DNA of 64,000 nucleotides from an uncultured Marinomonas sp. (GCA_947493575.1 CANLRQ010000015.1:1-64000); one strand, 5' to 3'. Shown: positions 25,463 through 35,398, counted from the stretch's first letter. The notes: generated by a model not told the origin, from the letters alone. Made by a program: numbers and translations.

Positions 25463-26244
25463 AAGTGTCGTTAATTGTCACGACTTATAATTGGAAAGAG
25501 GCACTTGAAGTAGTATTACAAAGTGTTATTACTCAAAAAGTTTTTCCAAATGAAGTTATTATTGCCGATGACGGATCTAGAGACGATACGAAAGAGTTGA
25601 TTGATTCTTATGCAAAAATATTTCCTGTACCTCTTATTCATAGTTGGCAAGAGGATGATGGATTTAGGGCTGCTAAAAGCCGTAATAAGGCCATTGCTAA
25701 AGCGAGTTACGAATACATAGTGATGATTGATGGGGATATTATGCTCCATCCGAATTTTATTAAAGATCATATTAAAGCCTCACGAGAAGGTTTTTTTGTG
25801 CAAGGCTGCCGTGCGTTGTTAAATGAAGAGCTATGTAAAGACGTTATTAATGGAGATACGCGCCTTTCTATTTTTACTAAGGGGATAAAAAATAGAAAAA
25901 ATGTTATTTCAAACTCTGTCTTGAGTTCAATGTTTTCAAGAGTATGGAATTCTGATAAATCCACTCGTACTTGTAACTTTGCTGCATGGAAGCAAGACTT
26001 GATCAATGTGAATGGGTTTAATGAGAAATTTGAGGGGTGGGGGCGTGAAGACAGTGAACTTGTGATTAGAATGCTAAACCATGGTTTAAATCGAATTTAT
26101 TTAAAGTTTGCTGGTGTTGGATTCCATTTATACCATCCAGAAAATGAAAGAAAAAGCTTAGAATATAATGATTTTTTGCTTAAGAACACTATTGATGAAA
26201 AATTGAGTCAATGTGAGTTAGGTTTGAATCAGCAGATAGATTAA
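25459..26244 (+). CDS. Family 2 glycosyltransferase
   Basis: This 261-aa GT2 enzyme has SLIVTTYNWKEALEVVL, the donor-binding IIADDGSRDDT, the metal-binding Asp motif MIDGDIMLHP and a C-terminal galactosyltransferase-like segment FNEKFEGWGREDSELVIRM. It probably extends the LPS core or a capsule. ATG 25459 overlaps the upstream stop (ATGA) with GGCGGAG nine bases upstream. The longer frame from 25429 is rejected. The stop codon TAA (26242-26244) lies in the TTAA that borders an IS5-type miniature element. Confidence 0.88.
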   Translation: MKVSLIVTTYNWKEALEVVLQSVITQKVFPNEVIIADDGSRDDTKELIDSYAKIFPVPLIHSWQEDDGFRAAKSRNKAIAKASYEYIVMIDGDIMLHPNFIKDHIKASREGFFVQGCRALLNEELCKDVINGDTRLSIFTKGIKNRKNVISNSVLSSMFSRVWNSDKSTRTCNFAAWKQDLINVNGFNEKFEGWGREDSELVIRMLNHGLNRIYLKFAGVGFHLYHPENERKSLEYNDFLLKNTIDEKLSQCELGLNQQID

Positions 26245-26498
26245 GGAAGGTGCGAATAAGTTCTACTAAGCCTGTATTCTTGGCGGAGCATCTTGAAAAT
26301 AGATCGGCTATTCACATTCGATACTTGCCTTGAGTAACAGGCTTTTAGACTATGCCCTACGGGTCTTCCAGTGCCTTTCAGAGAGAGTGTCACATTGCGT
26401 TACAATTCTTTGAAAGGCATTAACATTCCTGCAAAATCGTGCCTTATTTGACGGTTTCTCTGAAAGACTGAGGCTTAGTAGACTTATTCGTACTTTCC
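26245..26498. mobile_element. IS5-type miniature element, 254 bp, extending into waaF
   Basis: Left end GGAAGGTGCGAATAAG (26245-26260) and right end CTTATTCGTACTTTCC (26483-26498) are inverted repeats, extended inward by CTACTAAGCC/GGCTTAGTAG. Flanks are TTAA and TCAA. The interior holds a perfect 9-bp stem TGCCTTTCA/TGAAAGGCA (26372-26380, 26411-26419) that may terminate transcription. The right arm supplies the last 17 codons and the stop of waaF. Confidence 0.78.
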
Positions 26499-27487
26499 TC
26501 AATAACTTTTATTGGCTTTAAATCATTTTGACAATTTGTGTGTCCTAGAGGACAGTTTCTTTTAAAGCAAGGTGAGCATTCTAAATGTAAATTATGAATG
26601 GTTTTCTTGTCTGTGAGTGGTGGTGTGAATAGTTCACTGGTGGATCCGTAAATACCATGTACGTGAGTACCTACAGCCGCAGCAACATGCATCAAACCAG
26701 AATCGTTACTGATTGCTTGGTCCGCATAGGCCAATAAATCAATGGCATCCACCAATTTGGTTTTGCCGCATAAATTAAAGGCAAATTCCCCTAAGCCACT
26801 GATAATCTTGTCTCCATCCTCCTGATCTTTCGGGCCACCTAAAACCCATATTTGATAACCTTCATTAATAAAGTGATTTGCGACTTCATGAAAGTGATGC
26901 AGTGGCCATTGTTTAGATGGGCCAAATTCAGCGCCAGCCATTAATGCGATGGCTGGTTTATCTTTCGATAGGTTCAGAGAAGATAGTAAATTTTGTTGGT
27001 TGTTTTTATCCACCGATAATTGCGGGTTAATAATGGGTTCTGGTGGATAGGCTTTGGATTGCTCTACTCCTAATGAAGTAAAGCGTTTAACAGTTTGATT
27101 TAAAATGTTTTTATCTAGGACGCGACGTTCTGTTAGTAGTACAAAACGTTGCTCGCCATGGAACCCGACCCGTTCGGGTATATTGGCAAAAAAAGGCACA
27201 AGGGCCGATTTCCAAGATCTTGGTAGTACAATAGCTTTATCGTAGCTCTCTGATTTTAATGACTTTCCTAGCTGCCTACGAGTGTTAATGCCCCATTCGC
27301 CATGGCCTGTTTCTAATGTTATGGCGTTTCTAACCTCGCTCATTCTCGCTAAGATAGGTGCAGACCAAGCTGGGCCCACAACGTCAATGATTGCACTTGG
27401 ATCGTCAATTTTAATGCGGCTGAATAAAGTTTGAGCCATGACCATATCGCCAACCCATGATGGGCCTACGATGAGATATTTAGCCAT
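26444..27487 (-). CDS. waaF: ADP-heptose:LPS heptosyltransferase II
   Basis: GT family 9 enzyme adding the second heptose to the LPS inner core at the inner membrane. The N-terminal [19 protein letters not shown], the [17 protein letters not shown] and [14 protein letters not shown] segments and the C-terminal [16 protein letters not shown] are classical WaaF. The last 17 residues ([17 protein letters not shown]) are encoded by the arm of an IS5-type miniature element that replaces the native 3' end. They lie beyond the conserved fold and should be tolerated. The start overlaps hldD by eight bases, so the two are translationally coupled. Confidence 0.94.
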   Translation of the reverse strand: MAKYLIVGPSWVGDMVMAQTLFSRIKIDDPSAIIDVVGPAWSAPILARMSEVRNAITLETGHGEWGINTRRQLGKSLKSESYDKAIVLPRSWKSALVPFFANIPERVGFHGEQRFVLLTERRVLDKNILNQTVKRFTSLGVEQSKAYPPEPIINPQLSVDKNNQQNLLSSLNLSKDKPAIALMAGAEFGPSKQWPLHHFHEVANHFINEGYQIWVLGGPKDQEDGDKIISGLGEFAFNLCGKTKLVDAIDLLAYADQAISNDSGLMHVAAAVGTHVHGIYGSTSELFTPPLTDKKTIHNLHLECSPCFKRNCPLGHTNCQNDLKPIKVIEESTNKSTKPQSFRETVK

Positions 27488-28427
27488 GTTGTTCCATCCA
27501 AGTTAAGTAATCTGTTACGCCTTGAGAAAGGCCTCGAAAGTTACCTTCGTAACCAACGCTGCGTAAATGGCTAATATCTGCTTCAGTAAAACTTTGGTAG
27601 ACACCTTTTAAATGCTCAGGGAAATCAATATATTCAACTTCTCCTTTGCCATAGTATTGAATTACTGTTTCAGCAATGGTTCTGAAAGGTTCAGCTTGAC
27701 CCGTTCCTAGGTTGAAAATGCCAGATTGTTTTGGATTATCTAAAAACCAAAGTTTAGTGTTTACTAGATCTTCAACATAGATGAAATCACGGCTTTGACC
27801 TCCCGCTTCATAGCCATCGTATGCACCAAACAATTTTGGATTTTCTCCTGCAATAATTTGATTACGTAAATGAAACGCAACACTTGCCATGGTTCCTTTA
27901 TGTTGCTCACGTGGGCCATAAACATTGAAATATCGGAAGCCACATACTTGGCTTTCTATAGTTGGCAATAAACGACGTACATATTGGTCAAATTGAAACT
28001 TTGAAAAAGCGTACATGTTTAATGGGTTTTCTTGAGACCTGTCTTCTTTGAATACGGGGCCAGCGCCATAGACAGACGCTGAAGATGCGTAAGAGAAAGG
28101 AATATTTCTGTCTAAACAATAATGCAACACGGCTTTAGAATATTGGTAATTCACCTCCATGACGAACTTACCATTCCACTCTGTTGTGGCAGAGCACGCG
28201 CCCTCATGAAAAATAGCGGTAACTTCGATATCAAGCGTATTATTTTTGATAGCAGCTAAAAAGTCGTGCATATCCATGTAATCGGCAATATTCAGATCAC
28301 TTAGGTTACGGCACTTTTTGCCATCGGTAAGGTCATCGACAACCAAAATGTCATCAATGCCTCTTTTGTTTAATGCGTGGATAATATTGCTACCAATAAA
28401 GCCAGCACCACCGGTAACTACGTACAT
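27480..28427 (-). CDS. hldD: ADP-L-glycero-D-manno-heptose 6-epimerase
   Basis: Extended SDR enzyme, the last step of ADP-heptose synthesis. The nucleotide loop GGAGFIGSN is at 6-14, the catalytic Tyr-x3-Lys is in [14 protein letters not shown], and the substrate residues in [15 protein letters not shown] and [11 protein letters not shown] are as expected. At 315 aa it has the normal length. It overlaps waaF downstream and follows the AGE-type epimerase gene after 26 bases, all on the minus strand. Together with hldE, which is divergent 1.3 kb away, it completes much of the heptose pathway. Confidence 0.96.
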   Translation of the reverse strand: MYVVTGGAGFIGSNIIHALNKRGIDDILVVDDLTDGKKCRNLSDLNIADYMDMHDFLAAIKNNTLDIEVTAIFHEGACSATTEWNGKFVMEVNYQYSKAVLHYCLDRNIPFSYASSASVYGAGPVFKEDRSQENPLNMYAFSKFQFDQYVRRLLPTIESQVCGFRYFNVYGPREQHKGTMASVAFHLRNQIIAGENPKLFGAYDGYEAGGQSRDFIYVEDLVNTKLWFLDNPKQSGIFNLGTGQAEPFRTIAETVIQYYGKGEVEYIDFPEHLKGVYQSFTEADISHLRSVGYEGNFRGLSQGVTDYLTWMEQHG

Positions 28428-28453
28428 ATGGTTGTCCTATAATTCTAAACTTG

Positions 28454-29614
28454 TTACTTCAAATGCGTTTGAGGAGCTTGAGACATGGTCTGTTCTGACC
28501 AATGTATCACTTCCCATAAACCTAAAAAAATATGGTAACTGCTTGTCCCAGGTAAAGGGTGAGTTTTTGCTTTATTATTTTCATCTAAAAACTCATTCCA
28601 GTGACCGTCAGGGTAAAAGTAATGAGTAAAAATAAAACTGAGAGCTTTTTTTACATGATCTTCTTGCCCTGTGTGGCCTTCAATATGGACGCAAAGTGCT
28701 TTCAGGTATTCTGTAAGTGGCCATATGCGTTTTTCTTTGTCTAAAGGTTGATTCGTTTCAGCATGAATCTGATTGTAAATGCCACCGTTAGGGTCAAGAC
28801 CGTGCTTGATTCCTTTCTGCCATAAGGTTTCAGCAAGTGTTAAGTAGTCAGGATTCTGTTCAATTTTATAAGCTTGGTGTAATAGCCAAACCCACTCAAA
28901 ATGGTGTCCTGGCTCTATAATATGGCCTGTGGCCTCATCATGTTCCCAGTTGGAGCTGAAAAATTCTCTTAAACTGTTTGTATTGGCGTCAAAAAATTGA
29001 GTTTGAGCAAGCGTTAATAACTCTATTAGTGCTGTCTTATAATGGTTTTTTTGAGTTGCATTATAAGCAGCAATATATCCCTCGAGTAAGTGCATGTGCG
29101 GATTCTGACGACGAACAGACATGAGGTTTAAAGGGATGGACTCGTAATACCCCCCATTAGATGAACGCATTTCTGTTTGTAAAAATTGATGCGTTGATTC
29201 CATTAGTTCAAGCGCTCTAGGGTCTTTAGTCGCTTTATAATAAAAACTAAAGGAAAGCATGACAAAGGCCAAAGCATAGGCATCGCTTTTCTCATCAAGG
29301 GTATTTAAATTATCATCTAAAGAAAAAATCCAGCGGTTTTTTTGATAATAATGTTGAATGATAAATTCAAACAAGGGTTGTAGACGAGCTTCCCAATCTG
29401 GGTTGTCGTCAACGGTAGCGGCATGAGAAAAAGTATAGAGTTGTCGACATTGGGTTAATAATCTAACCCTACCAACTGGGTTAATCTTCCAGTCTGTTGT
29501 TAAGCTTTCATAGCTATAACCTAATGTCGGATGAAAACCATGGATATTCCATTGTTTGAGTAACTGTCCAAAAACAAAGCTTTGGCAATTCTTTTTTATC
29601 AATCCCAATATCAT
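28454..29614 (-). CDS. AGE-family sugar epimerase/isomerase
   Basis: This 386-aa (alpha/alpha)6-barrel protein belongs to the N-acylglucosamine 2-epimerase/mannose isomerase family. Motifs seen are GRVRLLTQCRQLYTF, NPHMHLLEGY (catalytic His), EPGHHFEWVWLL (second catalytic His) and EKRIWPLTEYLKA. Relatives isomerise mannose and fructose, or epimerise sugars at C2. The position upstream of hldD-waaF suggests a role in sugar supply for LPS, which is inference only. Start ATG 29614 has AAGG ten bases upstream. It is divergent from hldE with an 89-base gap. Confidence 0.87.
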   Translation of the reverse strand: MILGLIKKNCQSFVFGQLLKQWNIHGFHPTLGYSYESLTTDWKINPVGRVRLLTQCRQLYTFSHAATVDDNPDWEARLQPLFEFIIQHYYQKNRWIFSLDDNLNTLDEKSDAYALAFVMLSFSFYYKATKDPRALELMESTHQFLQTEMRSSNGGYYESIPLNLMSVRRQNPHMHLLEGYIAAYNATQKNHYKTALIELLTLAQTQFFDANTNSLREFFSSNWEHDEATGHIIEPGHHFEWVWLLHQAYKIEQNPDYLTLAETLWQKGIKHGLDPNGGIYNQIHAETNQPLDKEKRIWPLTEYLKALCVHIEGHTGQEDHVKKALSFIFTHYFYPDGHWNEFLDENNKAKTHPLPGTSSYHIFLGLWEVIHWSEQTMSQAPQTHLK

Positions 29615-29703
29615 TACTATCGTGCCTTATTTTTTAGTCTATCCAACTTAGCTATTGAATATGATAAGATGCTCGACCTCAAAAATCGAATACTATTATT
29701 GCT

Positions 29704-31131
29704 ATGAACTCTTCTTATCTTAATTTTAAAGAAAAACATGTCTTGGTTGTTGGTGATGTCATGCTAGATCGTTACTGGCATGGTGGCACCTCCCGTATTT
29801 CTCCTGAAGCGCCAGTGCAAGTGGTAAAGGTTTCTGGTGTTGAAGACCGTGCAGGGGGCGCTGCTAATGTTGCTTTAGGGTTGGCTAAATTGGGTGTAAA
29901 AGTCACTCTTATTGGTATTGTAGGTAAAGACGAAAATGCCACAGCGCTTGAGACATGTTTAGTTAATGAAAATGTTCAGTGCCACTTTTTTCAAAGTAAT
30001 GATTTGCCAACAATTACTAAATTAAGGGTAATCAGTCGGCACCAACAATTAATTCGTGTTGATTTTGAAGAAGACTTTGCAAGTTTTGACCATAGAGCTG
30101 AAGTTGAATCTTTGGTAGATCAAGTTATTCATGACTGTGATGCCGTAATTTTTTCTGACTATGCGAAAGGAACCTTATCAGGTATTAAAGGTTTGATTGA
30201 ATTAGCCAATCGAGCTGCTGTTCCTTCTTTTGTTGACCCTAAAGGGAATGACTTTTCTATTTACCAAGGAGCTACCTTGGTTAAACCTAATTTTAGTGAG
30301 TTTGAAGCGATTGTTGGCGCTTGTAAAAACACCGATGACTTAATAACACGAGGCGAATCTTTACTGAAACAGTATGGATGGAAAGCATTGCTGGTGACTC
30401 GTGGTGAAGATGGTCTGATGTTATTTGAAGAGAATAAAGCACCGTTTTCCCTTGCTACTGCCGCGCGTGAAGTGTTTGACGTCACTGGTGCGGGTGATAC
30501 TGTTATAGCCGTTCTTGCATCGATTTTTGTCACCAGTAAACGATTAACTGACGCAGTTGAGTATGCCAATCAGGCCGCTGGTTATGTCATTGGAAAATTA
30601 GGTACAGCAACAATTTCTTCTGAACAGCTTGAAGCCATTATGTTTGCTCGTACGAGGACAACCAATTTTGGTGTGTTATCTCCTGAAGAGCTGTTGGAAC
30701 AAATTCAGTTGGCTCAGCTAAATGATGAAAAAGTTGTTTTCACTAATGGATGTTTTGATATTTTGCATCCAGGTCATGTAACTTACATGAAGCAAGCAAA
30801 AGCATTGGGTGATCGTTTGATTGTTGCCGTGAATACAGATGCTTCTGTGAAGCGTTTAAAAGGAGATAAACGTCCAATCAATAACCTAGAACATAGAATG
30901 GCAGTATTAGAGGGCGTGGGAGCAATCGATTGGGTAACTTGGTTTGATGAAGACACCCCAAAAGAATTAATAGAAGCACTTTCTCCTGATGTCCTTGTAA
31001 AAGGTGGGGATTACTCCATTGATACTATTGTCGGAGCAGATCATGTGTTGAGTTTAGGAGGGGAGGTTAAAGTACTGACTTTTGTTGATGGATACTCTAC
31101 GACTAAAATTATTGAAAAGGCTAATTTGTAA
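29704..31131 (+). CDS. hldE: Bifunctional heptose-7-phosphate kinase / heptose-1-phosphate adenylyltransferase
   Basis: This 475-aa fusion enzyme makes ADP-D-glycero-beta-D-manno-heptose precursors. The N-terminal PfkB-type kinase (1-315) has GGAANVALGLAKLG and the catalytic DVTGAGDTVIAVL. The C-terminal nucleotidyltransferase (about 340-475) begins FTNGCFDILHPGHVTYM with the HxGH active site. Length and order match E. coli HldE. msbA starts directly after its stop (zero bases between) and waaA overlaps msbA, forming an LPS operon. Confidence 0.97.
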   Translation: MNSSYLNFKEKHVLVVGDVMLDRYWHGGTSRISPEAPVQVVKVSGVEDRAGGAANVALGLAKLGVKVTLIGIVGKDENATALETCLVNENVQCHFFQSNDLPTITKLRVISRHQQLIRVDFEEDFASFDHRAEVESLVDQVIHDCDAVIFSDYAKGTLSGIKGLIELANRAAVPSFVDPKGNDFSIYQGATLVKPNFSEFEAIVGACKNTDDLITRGESLLKQYGWKALLVTRGEDGLMLFEENKAPFSLATAAREVFDVTGAGDTVIAVLASIFVTSKRLTDAVEYANQAAGYVIGKLGTATISSEQLEAIMFARTRTTNFGVLSPEELLEQIQLAQLNDEKVVFTNGCFDILHPGHVTYMKQAKALGDRLIVAVNTDASVKRLKGDKRPINNLEHRMAVLEGVGAIDWVTWFDEDTPKELIEALSPDVLVKGGDYSIDTIVGADHVLSLGGEVKVLTFVDGYSTTKIIEKANL

Positions 31132-32916
31132 ATGAGTCAAATGGACAAGTCGACATCTGAGCAACAAATAAAACCTACTGGGCGTCAGCTGTACTTTCGA
31201 TTACTGACGTATTTAAAAGGTTCTTGGCATTACCTTTTATTAAGTATTGTTGGTTTTATAATGTATGCCTCAATGGAGCCTGCACTTGCGGCTTTGTTAA
31301 AACATATTGTTGATGTTGTATCAAATGGGCAATCTTCAGAAAATCGATTGCTTATTCCTCTGGCAATCTTAGGAATCTTTCTTATCCGAGGGCTTGGGAC
31401 CTTTACTAGCTCCTATTTTATGGCTCAAATTGCAACCAAGATTGTATTTGATCTGCGAACCGACATGTTTGATAAGTTGGTGACCTTACCTTCGAGCTAC
31501 TTTCACTCAATGCCTACTGGGCGCTTATTAGCAAAGCTGACTTATGATACTGAACAAGTAATTGGTTCTGTAACCAATGCGATTAAAACATTACTTAGAG
31601 AAGGTTTTACCGTAATTGGCTTGATGGGTTACATGCTGTATACCAACTGGCGCTTGTCTCTACTTTTCTTACTTATTATTCCCATTATTGGTGTGATTGT
31701 TTCCTATGCCTCAAAGCGTTTTCGCAAATTAAGTACGCGCATCCAAAATTCAATGGGTGGCGTCACAGATGTGGCTTCAGAGTCAATAAAAGGGCAAGAA
31801 GTCATTAAAATTTTTGGTGGTACTGACTTTGAAACAAAACGTTTTTATCAGGCTGCAAATGAAAATCGTCGCTCACAATTAAAATTGGAATTAACCAAAG
31901 CACTTAATGTTCCCATTGTTCAGTTTATTGTTGCGGTTGCATTGGCGGCTCTTATTTTTATGGCGCTTGATCCAACAATCAGTGCATCCATGTCGGCAGG
32001 TGACTTTGTGGCTTTTATTGGTGCTGCTGGCATGTTGAGTAAGCCAATGCGTCAATTGACAGAAGTAAACAGCATTTTGCAAAAGGGGATTTCGGCAGCA
32101 GAAAGTATTTTTGAATTTTTGGATTTAGACATAGAGAAGAATACAGGCTCGAAGCAAGTGAAAAAAGTAAATGGTGATATTCAGTTTAAACAGCTTAATT
32201 TCACTTATCCGAATACAGATAAACAGGTTTTAAATAATGTTTCTATCTCATTGCCTGCGGGTAAAACCCTTGCTCTAGTTGGAAAGTCTGGTGGAGGGAA
32301 GTCAACTTTCGCAAACCTTATTCCACGCTTTTATGATGTGGAAGAAGGTAGTTTGCTATTAGATAATGAGCCAATTAATCAGCTTTCTCTTGAAAATCTT
32401 CGAAAACATATTGCTTTAGTTAATCAAAATGTCGTTCTTTTTAATGGGTCTATTCGTTCGAATATTGCCTATGGAGATTTAAATAGTGCCTCTGATAAAG
32501 ACATTATTGCAGCGGCTGAGGCGGCAAATGCATGGGGCTTTATTCAAGAGCTTGAGTTGGGTTTAGATACCATGGTCGGTGAAAATGGTGTGTTATTATC
32601 TGGTGGGCAAAGGCAGCGTATTGCTATCGCAAGAGCCATATTGAAAAATGCACCTATCTTGATTTTAGATGAGGCAACATCGGCGTTGGACTCAGAGTCT
32701 GAGAGAGCGATTCAGCAAGCCTTAGATACCTTAATGAAGGACAGAACGACCATTGCGATTGCCCATCGATTATCTACCATTGAAAATGCCGACATTATTG
32801 CGGTAGTTGACCATGGGAATGTCGTAGAAATGGGAGCTCATTTGGAGTTGTTGGAGAAAAAAGGCGCCTATGCTCGGCTTCATAAACAGCAGTTTAACGA
32901 TCCTGAGGACGCATGA
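31132..32916 (+). CDS. msbA: Lipid A/LPS flippase MsbA
   Basis: This 594-aa half-transporter ABC exporter flips lipid A-core across the inner membrane. Six transmembrane helices fill residues about 20-320. The nucleotide-binding domain has Walker A GKSGGGKST, signature LSGGQRQR, Walker B ILILDEATSALD and the H-loop IAIAHRLST. The neighbours hldE and waaA fix the assignment as MsbA and not a drug exporter. It overlaps waaA by four bases (ATGA). Confidence 0.96.
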   Translation: MSQMDKSTSEQQIKPTGRQLYFRLLTYLKGSWHYLLLSIVGFIMYASMEPALAALLKHIVDVVSNGQSSENRLLIPLAILGIFLIRGLGTFTSSYFMAQIATKIVFDLRTDMFDKLVTLPSSYFHSMPTGRLLAKLTYDTEQVIGSVTNAIKTLLREGFTVIGLMGYMLYTNWRLSLLFLLIIPIIGVIVSYASKRFRKLSTRIQNSMGGVTDVASESIKGQEVIKIFGGTDFETKRFYQAANENRRSQLKLELTKALNVPIVQFIVAVALAALIFMALDPTISASMSAGDFVAFIGAAGMLSKPMRQLTEVNSILQKGISAAESIFEFLDLDIEKNTGSKQVKKVNGDIQFKQLNFTYPNTDKQVLNNVSISLPAGKTLALVGKSGGGKSTFANLIPRFYDVEEGSLLLDNEPINQLSLENLRKHIALVNQNVVLFNGSIRSNIAYGDLNSASDKDIIAAAEAANAWGFIQELELGLDTMVGENGVLLSGGQRQRIAIARAILKNAPILILDEATSALDSESERAIQQALDTLMKDRTTIAIAHRLSTIENADIIAVVDHGNVVEMGAHLELLEKKGAYARLHKQQFNDPEDA

Positions 32917-34157
32917 TGTGGGTTTATCAGCTGCTTTTGAAAGTATTAACGCCTTGGATTTTGCGTAAACTGAAACGGTTCGGTAAAGAATATGATAACT
33001 ATTTTATAAATCAGGCGTTTGGCGAAGTTGAAAAAGACATTCATGCCGACCTTTGGATTCACTGTGCTTCTGTTGGAGAAGTTTTAGCTGTTAGACCTTT
33101 AGTTAATCAATGGCAGGCGCTTTATCCAAATAAACATTTATTGATCACTACAGTAACGCCGACAGGTGCTGCCCAGGTGTCTTCTCTATTCAACGAAAAC
33201 GTCCAGCATCATTACTTGCCAGTTGATTGGGTAAAGTCAGTAGAGGGTTTTTTGTCTAAGCTGACTTGTCCTAAGTTATTAATTGTTGAAACTGAGTTAT
33301 GGCCAAATTTATTAACCGGATGTAAAAAACATAATATTCAAGTCCATATTATTAATGCGCGCTTAAGTGAGCGATCATTCCGAAAATACGCAAAATTTTC
33401 CTCCCTGTCTAAAAAGTTAATGCAGTTGCCTGTTCAATTTTGCGCCCATGATGATGAAGATGCTAAGCGTTTTCGACAATTAGGTGCTAACTCTGTATGT
33501 GTAACGGGCAATATTAAATTCGATTTGGCCGTTCCTGATAATGTGAAAGGAAGTGACTGGAAAAGGAATGTGGGTCCCTTATTACCTATTTGGGTGGGAG
33601 CCAGTACGCACGATGGTGAAGAAAAGCTGCTGTTAGAAGCCCACAGTAGGGTTAAAAAGACCTTTGAAGCGGCTTTGTTGTTATTAGTTCCTCGTCATCC
33701 TGAGCGTTTTGATGCTGTATATGAATTGGCACAGTCTCAGTTTGATCGTGTAGCGAAACGCAGTGAGGTCTCTCAGAAAGACTGGTCTCAATACGATGTT
33801 GTTGTAGGGGATTCAATGGGAGAGCTTCTTTATTACTACCAGTGCGCTGATATTGCCTTTGTTGGCGGTAGTTTAATTGAGCGAGGTGGGCATAACCCTA
33901 TTGAGCCTGCCTTGTTGTCGAAACCCATTCTTGTGGGTGAGCATACGTTTAATTTTAAAGAGATGACTCAAGGATTGCTTCAGGATGAAGCGGCATGGAA
34001 GTGCTCGACTGTTGTTGAGATTGAAAATTCGGTTAAACAACTGTTTGAAAATGAGCAATCCCGTCTTTATATGGGGGGTAAAGCCTTACTCTTTGCAAAA
34101 AAGAATCAAGGAGCGGTTGAGCGGGTACTAAAAAAAGTAGGGGAAGTTGAAAAGTAA
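32913..34157 (+). CDS. waaA: 3-deoxy-D-manno-octulosonic acid (Kdo) transferase
   Basis: This 414-aa membrane-associated GT family 30 enzyme attaches Kdo to lipid A precursor. The acceptor-domain LWIHCASVGEVLAVRPL contains the conserved catalytic Glu. LLIVETELWPNLL and the C-terminal VGGSLIERGGHNPIEPAL are family signatures. The ATG overlaps the msbA stop. It is the last gene of hldE-msbA-waaA. No clear terminator is seen in the 70 bases before the thi riboswitch. Confidence 0.96.
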   Translation: MMWVYQLLLKVLTPWILRKLKRFGKEYDNYFINQAFGEVEKDIHADLWIHCASVGEVLAVRPLVNQWQALYPNKHLLITTVTPTGAAQVSSLFNENVQHHYLPVDWVKSVEGFLSKLTCPKLLIVETELWPNLLTGCKKHNIQVHIINARLSERSFRKYAKFSSLSKKLMQLPVQFCAHDDEDAKRFRQLGANSVCVTGNIKFDLAVPDNVKGSDWKRNVGPLLPIWVGASTHDGEEKLLLEAHSRVKKTFEAALLLLVPRHPERFDAVYELAQSQFDRVAKRSEVSQKDWSQYDVVVGDSMGELLYYYQCADIAFVGGSLIERGGHNPIEPALLSKPILVGEHTFNFKEMTQGLLQDEAAWKCSTVVEIENSVKQLFENEQSRLYMGGKALLFAKKNQGAVERVLKKVGEVEK

Positions 34158-34227
34158 GAGTTGAAAGGCTCTACATAATAAGTTTCTAGCGATTTTTTAG
34201 ATTATCATTATAATCGTTTACGAATAT

Positions 34228-34324
34228 ATCTCATGGGGTGCCTTTTTAAGGCTGAGAAGCAATAAGTACTACTTTGCTAACCCGTTGAACCTGATCCAGA
34301 TTATGCTGGCGTAGGGATTGAGAT
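34228..34324 (+). promoter_or_regulatory. TPP riboswitch (THI element)
   Basis: The conserved cores are GGGGTGCC (34235-34242), GGCTGAGA (34250-34257) and ACCCGTTGAACCTGATCCAG (34280-34299), then TATGCTGGCGTAGGGA. P1 is closed by ATCTCA (34228-34233) and TGAGAT (34319-34324). It lies 60 bases upstream of thiB, so thiamine pyrophosphate should repress the thiamine-uptake operon. Confidence 0.95.
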
Positions 34325-34352
34325 CTTGCTTTTTGGCAGCCTCACACCGCGC

Positions 34353-34379
34353 CGCTCATTGATTTTTTTAATTGGAGCG
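34353..34379 (+). promoter_or_regulatory. Possible ribosome-binding-site sequestering hairpin of thiB
   Basis: CGCTC (34353-34357) can pair with GAGCG (34375-34379), which overlaps the Shine-Dalgarno GGAG (34374-34377) just before the thiB ATG at 34385. No classical terminator follows the riboswitch, so control may be at translation. The stem is short, and this is inference. Confidence 0.35.
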
Positions 34380-34384
34380 ACTAA

Positions 34385-35398
34385 ATGCGTTTTACTTCTT
34401 TTTTTTCTTTTTCTGCAACCATTCTTGCAACATCTCTTTTAGCAACGACAGCCATTGCAGACAAAAGTAATACTCTTACTGTATATACCTATGACTCTTT
34501 TTCTTCTGATTGGGGTCCTGGCCCAAAAATAAAAGAAGACTTCGAAAAAGTGTGTGCTTGTGAGTTGAAATACGTTGGCCTAGATTCTTCTGTTGGTATT
34601 TTATCGCGTATACAACTTGAAGGCGCTTCATCAAAAGCGGATGTTTTGCTTGGATTGGACGTTAATTTAATGGCTTCGGCTGAAAAAACGGGCCTATTAG
34701 CTACACACACGGTAAATACAGAAAAAGTTACGGTACCTAATGGATGGAATAACCCATACTTTGTACCTTTTGATCAAGGTTATTTTGCTTTTATTTACGA
34801 TACTGAAAAATTGCAAACTGTTCCAACTTCATTGAACGATATTGTTGAGAGCCAAGATTTAAGAGTAATTTATCAAGACCCGCGTACGAGCACACCGGGG
34901 TTAGGTTTATTGTTATGGATGAAATCAGTTTATGGTGATAAGGCTGACGAAGCTTGGGAAAAATTAAGTTCCCATACTGTTACTGTAACGAAGGGCTGGT
35001 ATGACGGTTACAGCTTATTTTTGAAAGGTGAAGCTGATGTGGTACTCAGTTATACGACTTCTCCTGCCTATCATATGGTTGCTGAAGGCGTAAATAAATA
35101 CCAAGCTGCACCTGCTTCAGAGGGATTTTATCCACAAGTAGAAGTCGCTGCACAACTAAAAAATGCACCTAATCCTGAATTAGCAGGTCAGTTTATGTCA
35201 TTTATCTTAGAGGATGGGTTTCAGTCCCATGTTGCGACGGGTAATTGGATGTTTCCTGTAGTAGAGACTACAACACCTTTACCAGAAGCGTTTTCTTCTT
35301 TGGAACAGCCTACAAAAGTGCTTTCACTTCCTGTTGAAGACGTATCCATGAATCGCAGTGTTTGGGTAGATGAGTGGCTAGAAGCAACAACTCGATAA
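34385..35398 (+). CDS. thiB: Thiamine ABC transporter, periplasmic binding protein
   Basis: This 337-aa periplasmic protein binds thiamine and its phosphates and delivers them to ThiPQ. A signal peptide of about 25 residues ends at TAIA. The mature start NTLTVYTYDSFSSDWGPGP and VGLDSSVGILSRIQLEG are typical of ThiB/TbpA. YQDPRTSTPGLGLLLW and WYDGYSLFLKGEADVVLSYT complete the family pattern. It is the first gene after the TPP riboswitch, and its stop overlaps the thiP start (TAATG). Confidence 0.96.
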   Translation: MRFTSFFSFSATILATSLLATTAIADKSNTLTVYTYDSFSSDWGPGPKIKEDFEKVCACELKYVGLDSSVGILSRIQLEGASSKADVLLGLDVNLMASAEKTGLLATHTVNTEKVTVPNGWNNPYFVPFDQGYFAFIYDTEKLQTVPTSLNDIVESQDLRVIYQDPRTSTPGLGLLLWMKSVYGDKADEAWEKLSSHTVTVTKGWYDGYSLFLKGEADVVLSYTTSPAYHMVAEGVNKYQAAPASEGFYPQVEVAAQLKNAPNPELAGQFMSFILEDGFQSHVATGNWMFPVVETTTPLPEAFSSLEQPTKVLSLPVEDVSMNRSVWVDEWLEATTR

